DNA from: Tillandsia leiboldiana
Taxonomy: Eukaryota > Streptophyta > Magnoliopsida > Poales > Bromeliaceae
Length of the DNA stretch: 64,000 nucleotides
Assembly (NCBI GenBank): GCA_029204045.2
Contig: CM055073.1
Span: 28,381,366 to 28,445,365 of the forward strand
Direction: 5' to 3'
The position numbers and the translations under genes are program-made. The notes beneath the pieces were generated by a model. That model was not told the origin of the DNA. It was given only the letters and a program-made list of their open reading frames with translations, and did no database searches. Shown here piece after piece: positions 1 to 11,600 of the stretch; the stretch's first letter is position 1, and every line of letters starts with the position of its first letter.

Positions 1-900
1 GGATCTGTCCACTAGCTCTCTGTAAGTCGCAATGTTCAGCAACTGGACCTTCGAATAAATGTCAGGTCGAAGGCTCCGCTCGAAACATCGCGCCTTGTCC
101 CACTGGCTGCGCATGACAGAGGGGAGGCAGCTGACAATGCGAGAGAAGTCGTACTCATACTCCCGCACTAAGCAACTCCCTTGCCTGAGGTTCTTGAAGT
201 CTTCCTCCATCTCCTGTTTGGCGCTGTCGGGGAAGTAAGTAGCATAGAGGAGCCCTCGAAACTCCTCCCAAGTTGGTGTAGGTAAGGCGGCATCGACCTG
301 CCTCTCGAGCTTCGTCTTCCACCAGCGGTGTGCCATTTTCTCGAAGAAGGGAACCGCCAACATAACCCAGTCCCGCTCCGACACCCGCAAGCTTAAGAAC
401 AACTTCTCCATGGAGTCGACTCATGACTCTACTATAATAGGGTCTGAACCCTCGCCGGTGAATGTAGGCGGGTGGAACTTCTGAAAGTTGGCGAGGCTCT
501 CCATCGCTCGGTCCTGCTCCACCTTCTGGGCCGCGTACTCGGCATCAAATGCAACCGAGTCAGCCCGCCGGGGCATCTCCTTCGTGACCCCGATGGATGG
601 CGCAGATCGCGCCAACATAGGCTCGGCCACCACCACCACTCCTTCCTCGGTCGCCCTCACATGCGGCGGCGCTGTGCGCTCATGCGCTGTCTGTGCACCT
701 CAGCTTGTTGCGCCATCAACTCCTGGAGACTATCAATCTGCTCCGTCTGACGCCTCGACGTCTCCTCTTGACGCCAGAATGCTTCCTCCTATCATCGGGA
801 AGCCTCCTCCTGTTGGCGAGAGGCCTCCGCCTACTGCTGGACCACGCTAATAAGCGCGGCCACCTGCTCCCGCAACTCGCGTACTTCGTTCAACCAAGAG
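1..900 (-). pseudogene. Ty3/gypsy gag fragment, left end cut by the window
   Basis: Read on the minus strand this is the N-terminal half of a Ty3-type gag polyprotein, the structural protein of the retrotransposon particle. From about 891 to 670 there is a glutamine/glutamate-rich coiled-coil-like stretch. From 660 to 424 comes the lead-in with FQKFHPPTFTGEGSDP. From 411 to the window edge runs the retrotrans_gag domain (MEKLF, MAHRWWKTKLERQ, WEEFRGLLYATYFP, FERSLRPDIY). The copy is dead: stops interrupt the coiled-coil part (for example 811-813 and a TGA-TAG pair near 791-798), the frame slips near 660, and a TGA at 421-423 sits where this domain normally has Trp (ES-W before the MEKLF block). 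The rest of the element lies outside the window. The domain assignment is sure; the lineage within Ty3 is not. Confidence 0.85.
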
Positions 901-924
901 CCCTCTCGCGGCTCGAGTACACCC

Positions 925-1085
925 TAAAAAAGAGCAATACTATCTTATACACTCCAAAAAAAATGTACAATCTATATTTCACTCATCTAAGGATGGGGTG
1001 TCTTTTAAATGTCACTTCATAATTTATGAAGTAATCTCTCACAATGAGTAGGGTGTGAGATGTACACCCTAAAAAAGTGTATAAA
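925..1085. mobile_element. Decayed MITE of the GTACACCC family
   Basis: The ends match in inverted orientation (GAGCAATACTATCTTATACA at the left, GTGTGAGATGTACACCCT at the right). The internal sequence resembles the clearer copies at 38962-39132 and 41910-42075. No clean target duplication is visible. Confidence 0.5.
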
Positions 1086-2310
1086 TAGTATTTTTCAAAA
1101 AAAAAAATTGCCCATCCATTGTAGTGGCGAAAATTTTATTAACCACTTCGAAATGATTAATAAAAAAGTATAAATACACTTTATTTATTCATGGATTTTT
1201 TTTATTAGTCATTTGAAGTAACTAGAAGTATTCATGAATTTTTTTTTTATAAATAATCTTATAAAATTTTATAATTTTAAAAATAGTCCTCTGAAAATTT
1301 TATTTATAAAAAAAGTCTTAAGCGACGAATGCTTTACCGTATTTAAAAATGGTAAACCATTCACCTCATTTATAGATCTTACAAATCACTATTTTTAAAT
1401 ACGGTGAACTATTCACCGCATTTAGAAGATTTATACTTTTATAAAAATTATTCATTGTTTTTATTTAAAATTTATAGTACCCTATCTGATCTTATTAAAA
1501 AAAATGTATTCCCAATTTAATATTCTTTTTTAAAAAAATTTCTAATCAAATCTTATTTTGATAGATTAAAAAAAAAATATAGCTTAATAATATTTATATA
1601 AATTTATATGTTAATTAATAGAAAAATTTTATTTTTTTCTTTCTCTCATACTTCACAAGGCATCATTTTTTTTATATAATATTTGCGTAACTTTTCGTTT
1701 CAGATAAAAAATATTATTGTGTACAATACTATTATAAAAAATTATTTTATAAAAATATATATTATGAACAATATTTCATAATATTTTTAAGTAATAAATA
1801 AAATAATATGGATAAACTTAATATTACGATGGGGTATTTTTTATTATTATTCTATGACTTTTATTTATAAATATTGTATAATTATATTATCTTTATATTA
1901 TATTTTTTTAATTATATCAAATTATTATGTAATCATAATAAAAATAATAATTATTATCATAAAATTATTTTTATTATAATTATTAGTAATGTTATTATTA
2001 AATAGTTATTTTTATTATAACTATTTATTAATATGTAGTATTTTATACAAGCGGTGAATGCACCGTTTTTAAAAGCGGTAAATAATTTCGGGCCTAGAAA
2101 TAGACTTGCATAGACTAAATGCGGTGAACCATTCACCGCAATCCAAGACAGTGAATGATTCACAGCATTTAGACACCGAACCGTTATAGATCTATTTCCG
2201 TAAATAATTTTTTAAGAAGCATATTTTTATAAAAAATTTTGTGAGGAGAATTAGATTTGTAAATAACCTGATTAGTTTTGTAAATAACAATATCCTAAAT
2301 AATTAGAGTG
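1086..2310. repeat. AT-rich intergenic DNA with GCGGTGAA/TTCACCGC palindromes
   Basis: No coding signal is seen. Short palindromes built from CGGTGAA and TTCACCG recur at 1401-1420 and 2121-2140, with diverged half-sites near 1340-1370, 2051-2066 and 2150-2170. They look like the termini of a small inverted-repeat element, but I could not fix its ends. Confidence 0.4.
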
Positions 2311-2439
2311 AAAAATATACACTTATTTGGGGCTTACATTTTTAAGCATTTTTCTTAGAAAAAAAAAAAAGAAAAAAAAAAAAAAAGCAACACGAACGCA
2401 CCGGTAGGAGAGTGGTTCGGCGAGAGGGGCGGCGCGGCG

Positions 2440-2669
2440 ATGGCGGCGGCGGAGGAGCGCGGCGGCGGCGGCGGCGGCGGCGGTGGAGATGCGGCCACGG
2501 CGGAGTTCGCCGCGTCGGAGATCGAGTACGTGAGCTACGGGGGGGAGCACCACCTCCCCCTCGTCATGTCCCTCGTCGACGACGAGCTCAGCGAACCCTA
2601 CTCCATCTTCACCTACCGCTACTTCGTCTACCTATGGCCTCACCTCACCTTCCTCGTACTCTCCCCACC

Positions 2670-2746
<77 letters not shown>

Positions 2747-5700
2747 GAAACCCTAGATTGATCTCTCCGAATGCTGTTAGGGTTTTTGATTCCTAGGGTT
2801 TTGTGCTTGTGGCGTAACCACAGGCGTTCCACAGGGGAAAGTGCGTGGGCACGGTGGTGTGCAAGATGGGGGATCACCGCGGCACCTTCCGAGGCTACAT
2901 CGCCATGCTCGTCGTTATCAAACCCTACCGAGGCAGAGGAATCGGTATACACCAATCTCACTTCATTAAAATCCCTTCACTATGTCCCTATTTTGATCAA
3001 ATCCTCTAAAATTTGTTAGAATTTTCAAATATTAGATTGAATCACTTGTAATTGTTGGAAATGCGATTTCTTTTTTGAGTACATTAGTTGGTAAGCATCG
3101 ATTTGTTGTATCTGGGGGTTTGATCTTTTAAAAGGTGAATGCAATCACTGTTCACACATTGTCAGTTTTCTTCGTCCGAGTTAGGATTTCTGTAAGTCAA
3201 ATGTGTAAAGCCGTTCGTAAACTCTAAGGGGGTGTTTGGTTCGTCGAAAAGTGTCAGTTTTCATCGTCCGAGTTTGTTCTGGCATGCCTAGTCAGTATTC
3301 CTAAGCTCTTTAAGTTACGGAAAAGTGTAGGACGATTCTAAAGTGTTAGGACTTCTGTAAGTCAAATGTGTAAAGCCGTTCGTAAACTCTAAGGGGGTGT
3401 TTGGTTCGTCAAAAAGTGTCAGTTTTCGTCGTCCGAGTTTGTTCTGGCATGCCTAGTCAGTATTCCTAAGCTCTTTTAGTTACGGAAAAGTGTAGGACGA
3501 CTCTAAAGTGTTAGGATTTCTGTAAGTCAAATGTGTAAGGCCGTTCGTAAACTCTAAGGGGGTGTTTGGTTCGTCGAAAAGTGTCAGTTTTCGTCGTCCG
3601 AGTTTGTTCTGGCATGCCTAGTCAGTATTCCTAAGCTCTTTTAGTTACGGAAAAGTGTAGGACGACTCTAAAGTGTTAGGATTTCTGTAAGTCAAATGTG
3701 TAAAGCCGTTCGTAAACTCTAAGGGGGTGTTTGGTTCGTCGAAAAGTGTCAGTTTTCGTCGTCCGAGTTTGTTCTGGCATGCCTAGTCAGTATTCCTAAG
3801 CTCTTTTAGTTACGGAAAAGTGTAGGACGACTCTAAAGTGTTAGGCCTTCTGTAAGTCAAATGTGTAAAGCCGTTCGTAAACTCTAAGGGGGTGTTTGGT
3901 TCGTCGGAAAGACATGGAAAAAAGTTTTCTGGGAAAAAGGTTTTCCATGAAAAACCTCCTTTTTAGTTTTTCGTCTGTCTAATTCCAAGGAAATTTTTTT
4001 TTTTTGAAAAGCTTCTTTTCAAATTTTATAAAAAACTAACATTTTTGTTTTCCTAAAAAAAAGAAAAGTTGGAAATCGCAAATATTAATTTTCCATGAAA
4101 TTTGAAAAACAAATTTCCAAAAAAACTAGTTTTCTTTGGAACCAAACGGACGGAAAACTAAAATAAAGGTTTTCCATGGAAAACTTCTTTCTCGAAATTT
4201 TTTTTCCACGCTTTTTCAACGAACCAAACACCCTCTAAAGTGCTAGGATTTTAGGGTTTCTATCTTGGGAGTTTTGGCGCGCACACGCATAATTAAGCAG
4301 CTTAGGAATAATGTCTTGACTTGTTCACCTTAAGAATTCTACCTACTTATTTCTTTTCGTCCTTGCTTTTCAGCTAGTCAATCTCTTAAGAGTGCTTCTC
4401 AATGTTAGGTAGCCTTACAAAATCGCTCTTTTGGTAAAAGATGTGTTGGCGACTTAATATGCATAACAATTTTAACATGAAAGAGTTTATAAGGTATGAA
4501 TAAAATCATTAAGAGTTGTTTACATTGAGAATAGGGTAGTGCAGAAATACTTGATATAGATGGTTCTTTAGTGTCAGGTGTTATATGCTTACAGTATTTC
4601 TGTATTAATATTCTGTGCTTTTTTCTTCTTTTTTTTTCTTTGAGATTCTATCTTCTTCATCCAGCTCCTTCTCGATATGCTTTGAATCATGCTTACTGGA
4701 TATAACATAGGAAGAAAATAAAGCCTAAGTAGATAGTCGTCATTCTTAGTATTATTATTATTATGTTCTAACCAATTTTCCTGATTAACTTCTCTCTCTA
4801 TATATATATTTGTGGCCGAACAACATGGAAGCTTATCCTGACTTTCTTGACGCTGCAGCTACTGAACTTGTTACCAGATCTATTAGAGTGATGATGGAAT
4901 CTGGTTGTGAGGAGGTAATAACTGAAGTTATGTAAGTAAACTGATTCAAGTAATTACTTAACATGTGCAATGATTTTCTTGTTGTTTAAAAGGTCAAAGA
5001 AGCAAAATTTACTCTTTAACAACACCTTTTGAGTTCAGTTTGCTGGTGTTGGTGAATAATATGACTTTTCTTAGCTTCTGCTTGGCTAGTGAAATAACTC
5101 TAGAATGTGAAAACTGTCATGTAGAGAAAGTGTTTCAGTTGGAAAGTGAGGAAGCCCATGATTGGCCATCCTGTTGTGTGAAGGGGACTTGTGAAGTCTG
5201 CTGCTATCTTAGGAAGATAAGTTTAGTTGGAAACAAACATATGTGGATAAGAACAAAGACTTGTGTAAAGGACAGAGACGAAGTTCGAGAACAAGGAAGA
5301 AGAGGAGCGTGGATATGCTTGAGCTTCCTTTGAGAACTCATAATCTTTTCTTGCTCGTGCAATTCACAAGGAAAATGTTAATGTTCTTTTCTTCGCGTAT
5401 ATGTGACACTGTACCTAACCTCTGTTTGAGAGCAGTGTGAGTATTTGACTTCTCTCTTACTTTATTTGGCCTTCGACGAAGTGCTTATTGCCATATTCAT
5501 ATGAGCACGATGGTCTCTTTTCGACGAGCTGCATTTTACCAAAAGATAATAGCAAGTTTCTCTAACATTATTCCTTAAAGGTCTCTTTTTGGTTTGCTTC
5601 CTATTATTTATAGATTTTCTTTTTCACAAATGAAAAGACTATCACCAGCATGATCGACATTGGTAGGAGTAGATATCTCTAAATATCTATGGCATTTTAG

Positions 5701-6348
5701 CTGTGGCTTGTGAGCCTTCGTTGTTGCCTGTTTTGTTGGCTTGCCAAGTAGCTTCTTGCTCTTAAATTCAGCGGCTAATCTCTTGACAAACAAAAACTGT
5801 GGAGCTTTTACTATGCTAGGAAGCTGAAGTAAACTTCTGGACCCTAAAACTAGAAGTTCAATTTAAAGTTTGTGCTCCTGCTGCAGAGAAATTTATCTGA
5901 GAAATTCCGATGAAAAAATTGCGAGTGTTTCCTTCAAACAACTCTACTCTATTAGGGGCCAAACAGGCTCTTAATTTTGCTCAGAATTCAGTAGAAATTA
6001 CACTTTGGTTTAGGATAGTATTGGTTTTGTACCACCAAGTAAGCTATAGAAATTTAGAACTCGCGGTTCTTGATCTTTCTAATGTCTCTGTCTTTTCATT
6101 GCTTCACTGGTTATATGCAGGTAACATTGGAAGCAGAAGTTACGAACAAAGGCGCCCTAGCACTATATGGGCGCCTAGGGTTCATTCGAGCTAAGAGATT
6201 GTATAGATACTACTTGAATGGTGTTGATGCTTTCCGCTTGAAGCTACTCTTTCCCCGTCCCGACCCTGCGCTGCTTTCTTCAAATAAAAATGGAAGTCAT
6301 AAAAAACATGTTGAGAACTCAGCGGAATCCTCTCAAATCTACATTTGA
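2440..6348 (+). CDS. NAA30: N-alpha-acetyltransferase 30 (NatC catalytic subunit), 4 exons
   Basis: Predicted coding exons are 2440-2655, 2824-2944, 4859-4914 and 6121-6348 (621 nt, 206 residues). All introns are GT-AG and the phases fit. The product is a single GNAT domain, the catalytic subunit of NatC, which acetylates nascent Met-Leu/Ile/Phe/Trp N termini at the ribosome (family knowledge). Visible hallmarks are LSEPYSIFTYRYFVYLWP (exon 1), VCKMG and YIAMLVVIKPYRGRGIA (the acetyl-CoA pyrophosphate loop, residues 108-113), SGCEEVTLEAEV spanning the exon 3/4 junction, and ALALYGRLGFIRAKRLYRYY followed by FRLKLLFPRP at the C-terminal core. The start is the first ATG of the open frame. It precedes a Gly/Ala-rich leader (nine consecutive Gly codons) before the conserved IEYVSYGGEH. 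The last 25 or so residues are low-complexity and probably variable. No frameshift is seen. Confidence 0.93.
2671..2746. repeat. (CT)n microsatellite in NAA30 intron 1
   Basis: Nearly pure CT dinucleotides with one TTT interruption begin 15 bases after the exon 1 donor in a 168-bp intron, so they make up almost half of it. On the transcript this is a long pyrimidine tract, but it lies upstream of the acceptor at 2823. Confidence 0.95.
3181..3905. repeat. 165-bp tandem repeat array in NAA30 intron 2
   Basis: The phrase TTAGG..TTCTGTAAGTCAAATG begins at 3181, 3346, 3511, 3676 and 3841, exactly 165 bp apart each time, giving four full units and a partial fifth. Units differ by only a few substitutions, so the expansion is recent. 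Each unit also contains CTCTAAGGGGGTGTTTGGTT, which is the left junction of the MITE that follows the array. Confidence 0.95.
3888..4233. mobile_element. 346-bp MITE with GGGTGTTTGGTTCG termini
   Basis: The left end GGGTGTTTGGTTCGT is matched in inverse by ACGAACCAAACACCC at the right end. The copies of TCTAA at 3883-3887 and 4234-4238 are a plausible 5-bp target duplication. The interior is AT-rich and partly self-complementary (TTTTCCATG motifs). It has no coding capacity, and the superfamily is not certain. Confidence 0.75.
4239..6120. other. NAA30 introns 2-3, remainder
   Basis: Apart from exon 3 (4859-4914) this is intron. Short open frames at 5040-5440 and elsewhere show no recognisable domain and no conserved splice context. 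I read them as chance frames. Confidence 0.6.
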
Positions 6349-6714
6349 TCGAAGGTAATCTAATATTCGACCCTTTTGGTGCTCATGTTTCACAATACAA
6401 ATTTTAATTGAATGGTTGCAATTTGAATATATTAAAGTCGTAAGTGAATGATTCCCTAATTTAACATTGTTCCCACATTGGGCTGCAGTGGATGGTTTTT
6501 GGAGGGTTCTATATTTTCGTTAATTTTTTTATATGCGGCGTAGTAAACAATCGTTTTCTTGTTTTTTTTGAAGAGAGAAGATAAAGTATTTTTTGTGAGC
6601 TAAATTTGTTTTCTAATAACTTCTTGTTAAAAATGATATTTCTCTGTCTAATGTGGATGAATTAAAAGATGGAATTGAAATTTTGAATGAATAATTCGTT
6701 TCAAAACTCTTTCA
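6349..6714. other. NAA30 3' flank
   Basis: AT-rich sequence after the NAA30 stop, presumably 3' UTR and downstream spacer. No specific polyadenylation site is claimed, and no gene or bounded repeat is seen. Confidence 0.4.
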
Positions 6715-7234
6715 TACCTTTAGTTAATGAGATATCAACAATGATAATTATATTTGTTTGGTTATTCTGTGTTTCTATTTATTCTTTTAAATGCAAACTT
6801 TATACTATAGATAGTGTATCACCCTAATAATCTACATCGGATGGGATTGAACTTGTGATTGGATATATAAGAAGACATACATAAAAATATATATATACTA
6901 GTAATAATAACTGAGCTTAAGTATTTTTAATTTTGGTTTGGATTTAACGAGTTATTATTGCTAGTGAGCTGGATTGTTACAAACAGAGAACTTGCTGTTT
7001 ATAGATCAATAATATTTACTTGCTGTTTATAGATCAATAATATTTGTTCTGAGTACTACAAAAGCATAATCTCGTCAGTGATTAGATTTTTGTTAAACTT
7101 TTTTTTTTTATTGTTGTTCCATATTGCTAACTAGTCAACAATTATATGAATTGAATTGAGAGAAATATCAAAAGAGTATTATAAGCTTTTATTACTACAA
7201 AAGCATAATCTCCTCAGTGATTAGATTTTTGTTT

Positions 7235-7271
<37 letters not shown>

Positions 7272-8041
7272 TTTTTATTTTTTTTATTGTTGTTCCATAT
7301 TGCTAACTAGTCAACAATTATATGAATTGAATTGAGAGAAATATCAAAAGAGTATTATAAGCTTTTACTATCTGAATTTTCTAAATGTGGCTAAATTTTT
7401 TAAAATTTTATTTTAATATTTGCTCATTATTTTGAATAGCTGTCGAAATAGCTTGTATCTTATATATTAACATTATGGTGTATTGCTTTTCGTCCATTTT
7501 TTACATTCATAAATATGAGCTTATTATACCTCCACAAACAATTCGAATTTGGTGAATAATGTTTTGTTTTGTGCTCAAAATAGAAAATCTGGTTTTTAAA
7601 TTATAAAAGCAAGAATTAAATGTTATTTGCAAAAAGAAATAAATTTTGGTTTAATTATTAATTTTTCCTTTAATATAAATACCATAACTTTTAAAAACAA
7701 ACTAATAATAAAAAACATAATTTATCAATTTTTTTAATAGAAAGTTATACAAAAAATCAACTTAAAATTTAATATAAAGTGAGTTATATTTATATAATAT
7801 TGATGGAAACTCAATCATATTAAAAAATAATAATAATAATATTAAGTATTTTAGTTTTCTTCAATATCTTACCATTTATAAATACTAGTAAAGTTTTTAA
7901 AATGAATTACATTTATATTATATTTATCAAAACTTAATTATATTAAAAAAATTTAAAATGATATTAAATATTTTAGTTTTCTCTCATATCCTAGTAAAAA
8001 TGGAAAGCATTTATGAATGCAAAAATATTTTCACTCACAAT
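6715..8041 (+). repeat. 1.3-kb dispersed repeat, copy 1
   Basis: This stretch, from TTAGTTAATGAGATATC to TTTTCACTCACAA, recurs in inverse orientation at 39246-40372 with scattered differences. It contains a solo TRIM LTR (6815-6981), a short tandem duplication (about 6996-7046) and an internal direct duplication of about 135 bp (about 7054-7187 and 7194-7367) in which the T run has expanded. One end abuts a TA microsatellite in both copies. No open frame of note. Confidence 0.8.
6815..6981 (-). mobile_element. Solo LTR of the TGTAACGATCC TRIM family, inside copy 1
   Basis: The sequence reads TGTATCACCC to GTTACA and is the reverse complement of the LTRs of the complete TRIM at 16404-16845. 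The same insertion is present at the matching position of the inverted copy (40074-40225), with flanks GATAG and AACAG that agree with it. Confidence 0.75.
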
Positions 8042-8043
8042 AT

Positions 8044-8167
<124 letters not shown>

Positions 8168-8397
8168 CTAGGATGGAATACTATTAATAGTACCAAGTCA
8201 TTGTTGCTATAGTCATTGTTGCTATTAAGTTTTTAACCTTTGGATTGAAAAATGTGTGGTTGAGATGATAGTGGACCCTTAGATTTAATAGGTGATTGGA
8301 AAAATAATAAAATCTAACGGATGAAAATGATCAAAGGGATTGATCTAAGGGTAGAAAATTTGATAGTACTAATAACTTGGTACTAGTAATAGTATAT
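8168..8397. mobile_element. Mutator-like MITE, ACTATTAATAGTACCAAG family, copy 1
   Basis: The inverted ends share ACTATTAATAGTACCAAG and its complement. The body (GATTGAAAAATGTGTGGTTG, TCAAAGGGATTGATCTAAGG) is homologous in inverse to the element at 57115-57343, which has a clear 10-bp target duplication. The right boundary here is approximate. Confidence 0.75.
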
Positions 8398-8633
8398 ATA
8401 TGGCTTTTTTTGAAAATGACATTTTAAAATTTTGTATTTTTGAAAATGACCTGCAAAATTTGTAATTGCAAAAATGACCCTATGGGTGCCAACTGGGCGC
8501 CACGTGTACGCGCCACGTCAGCGGGGAAGAGGAGACGGATTGAGTTGAACACGCACTTTGAACATGCGTGTCTAAACACGCATGTTGAGAGTGCGTGTTT
8601 AAAGCCCTCACACCAAGAAAGTGTGTCACGCCC
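8398..8633. other. Unassigned spacer with short inverted motifs
   Basis: It contains the repeated phrase AAAATGACC spaced through 8416-8477 and an imperfect hairpin built from AACACGCAC and GTGCGTGTT. Its right end is the target duplication of the solo LTR. No gene is seen. Confidence 0.4.
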
Positions 8634-11600
8634 CGGCGTCGAAACTGCGATCCGGGCTCGCTAACAGATCCGCCGCCCATACGGGAAGCCCCGTATAGAC
8701 GAAGCGACTAACCTGCAAAAGATCAACTATACTATACAGATATCAGAGCTGAAAGTAATTGCTAAAAAAAATAAAATACATCACAAGTCCTCACATAAAA
8801 CATAAGTCTCTCAGCAATAAAAGTAAAGTACAACTCTATACCTCACTACACGGGCCACTCAACAGTAACTCTCTCAAAATACAAAAAGTGGGTACATCTA
8901 CTCTCTCTGGAGGACGACTGGTAGGGATCTATCTCGCGACTCCCTTACCTCGATCAGCAGGATCAGCAACTGGTGCAGCAGGAACAGAAGCAGAAGTCCC
9001 TGGGGAAAAAGACACCACGACGGGTGTGAGAACTACGTCCCAAGTAGTTCTCAGTGGGTGCCGCCAACAAGCCCGACGGTCTGCCCACTAAGTCTACTAG
9101 AGGCATAAAGTAACAATATAAAACTGAAATGAAAGGGCTGGAAAAGTAATTCTACAGCTACTATGCCTCTATCTAGATGCTCAAAAAGTGGAACAGATGG
9201 AAACATGATGCATCTACTAACTCATACAGTACACTCACCCAATCTATACTGACTGCCGCATAGGGTCCAGTCAAACCTGCGCCCACCTACTGCCGCACAT
9301 CCTCAACAGGACGGGTCTACCGTAGGGTGTCCGTGAAAACTGGCCCAGCCAGAGGGACGGCGTCGACAAGTCGCGATAGCAAGTAACAGGCCCAACTCCG
9401 AAGTGGCACTCGAGGAGCGCGACCCCACCGAGGAAAGTATCCGCGCATTTATGTCGAGCTCCATATGGCTCATGCAGGCTATAGTCCAAACCACGATCAC
9501 TAGATCGACTAACAACACCAACGCTCACTCACAGGCTGGAAAACCACACAGCCGGGGACACCGTCCACCAGACGGCTCCCACCAAAGAACACTAAACTCA
9601 CAGGAAAGGCCGACACCATAAGGGTTCGGAAACCCGATAGACAGGTGCTAAGAACCCTATCAAATAAGAACAGACTCTAGGCTCCGCCTATCGAAGTTTC
9701 CGCCCCCTTATAGTTCGGGAACACAACAATCTCTGAACAACACGCAGAAGACACCAACCTGGGCCCGAAAGTTTCGGGAGACCTATACCTATAACCCTAT
9801 CAAACAAGAACAGGTTCCAGGCTCGGCCCCCGTGGCTTTCGTCCCGATAAAGAAACGGCCCCTAGAACCCAGACCACTCGAATCCTTTCGAGTGGGGAGA
9901 TTTGCAGGAAAAAGGTGACATTTGTTACTGAAACCCATTTTCACTCAACCCACACAGGGCGAGGATTAAAAGTAGTGCCCTTTTTGAAAAGCTATCTTGT
10001 TTTGAGAAGAAATCCATTTTTAATAATTTTTAGTTCTTTTTAGAAAAACAAGTGTTTTACCCAACCCCCGAAGGGCTGATGCCTTTGTCCAATCAAACAA
10101 GAACAGACTCCAGCGGCCCTTCGATGCTTGGAAGAAAACCTTGGTAGACTAAAATCATTTGTATGTCGAAAAGGGTTCTGGGTTCTAGGTCCGGCTAACA
10201 CTAGTAAACTACTGCCACTAATACAGTGGCGACAACCCAGACAGGGAAAAACCAGATCTCCCGGGACCACCGTTTACCCCAAACGGTTCCCGATACAGAC
10301 AAGCGATCCACTACATCTACCAGACTCCACTCTGCTCCCAAGCACGAGTGCAAATGCATCCCACACTAAAAAGATGTCCCGACCGCTCGGCCCACTACCC
10401 GGGCGAGGATAACACTAAGTCCAGGAATGAAAACATAAAGTGTGGATGTCTAAACATAAATAACCCTAGCCCAAGTGAGGGTTTTCTACTGGTCTGGTTA
10501 CACATGCAACATATGACGGGGGTGCTAGGTCAGGTTCCAAAAGAACAAATATTTAACAGGTGGTAGGAAGCAAAAGAGATCATACGATCATCAGATAATT
10601 ACAAAGAATATTAATATTCACATTCTAGCATGCTACCCAGTCCAATCACTATTATGCATGATTCTATATCAATAGAATTAGAGCACAGTCCATAGATCCT
10701 GAAAGCAAAGCCACCCACCTGAAGGTGCTAACTGTCCGGGGTTGCACAGCTGAGAAAACTAGAAAAATAATAACTCCAAGTCTAACAGGTCCAGCACTGT
10801 CCACAGACCCTCCTGGGTACAACACAAGGCCACAATTATACCTCAATCCCAAAATCTGCCAAGAAATACCACACTAAAATTTCAGCCGCAAAGACGCGAT
10901 TAATTCACCTGCTGAAAGTGCTCGAAAAATTCCAAATAAAATATCCCTGCGATCTACGCGTCGATAGCTTCGAAACGAATACATGCACGTCCAAAACCGA
11001 GTTTCCTACGCTGAGATATAAATTCAGCAAGAGAAACACCCCATACTAAACTGTACAAAATTCCACTGATAAGAACTCGGGAAGAAGAAAGATTCTCACC
11101 TTCGAAGCAAACTCAGAAAATTCTGAGAAAAATCCAGGAGATTCCTCGCGAGAAGTAGATGAAAATCGCATTTTGAATCACTTCGATCCGATGTCTGTGC
11201 GCAAAGTTACAACTAAAACTCTGCAGTGCTGTCCAAAACTGTAATCTGAACCAAGGGCTCCAAATATGATGAAATTTACCTGATTCGAAGCTAGATTTAG
11301 CCTTCCTCTTCAATAAGAAAAATGTAGGTCTCTGAGTCCTGGTGAATTCCCCGCAAAAATTAGCCTAAAACTCCACTTCTTCAGTCCTAGGGAGCAAAAA
11401 CACTGAACATTGCTCAAAACCACATCCAGAATCTCAGCTGTGCACAAAAGTCTCAGAAATGACTCAATTCACCTAATTTAGAGTCCAAATTTGAAGTTCC
11501 AGAAAATACGAAAATTGGATCACTTTTAAGTCCTGGAAATTTCCCCACAAAAACCAACTTAAAATTCCATTTGTACATCCCAGGGGAGTAAAAACACTAA

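Noticed and set aside
3181..3905. Possible CRISPR or satellite centromere
   Set aside because: Only four 165-bp units are present and they sit inside one intron; there are no spacers. The near-centromeric unit size is coincidental.
5040..5440. Cys-rich frame in NAA30 intron 2 to 3 region
   Set aside because: Spacing of Cys is irregular, no splice sites link it to the gene, and the NAA30 family has no such domain.
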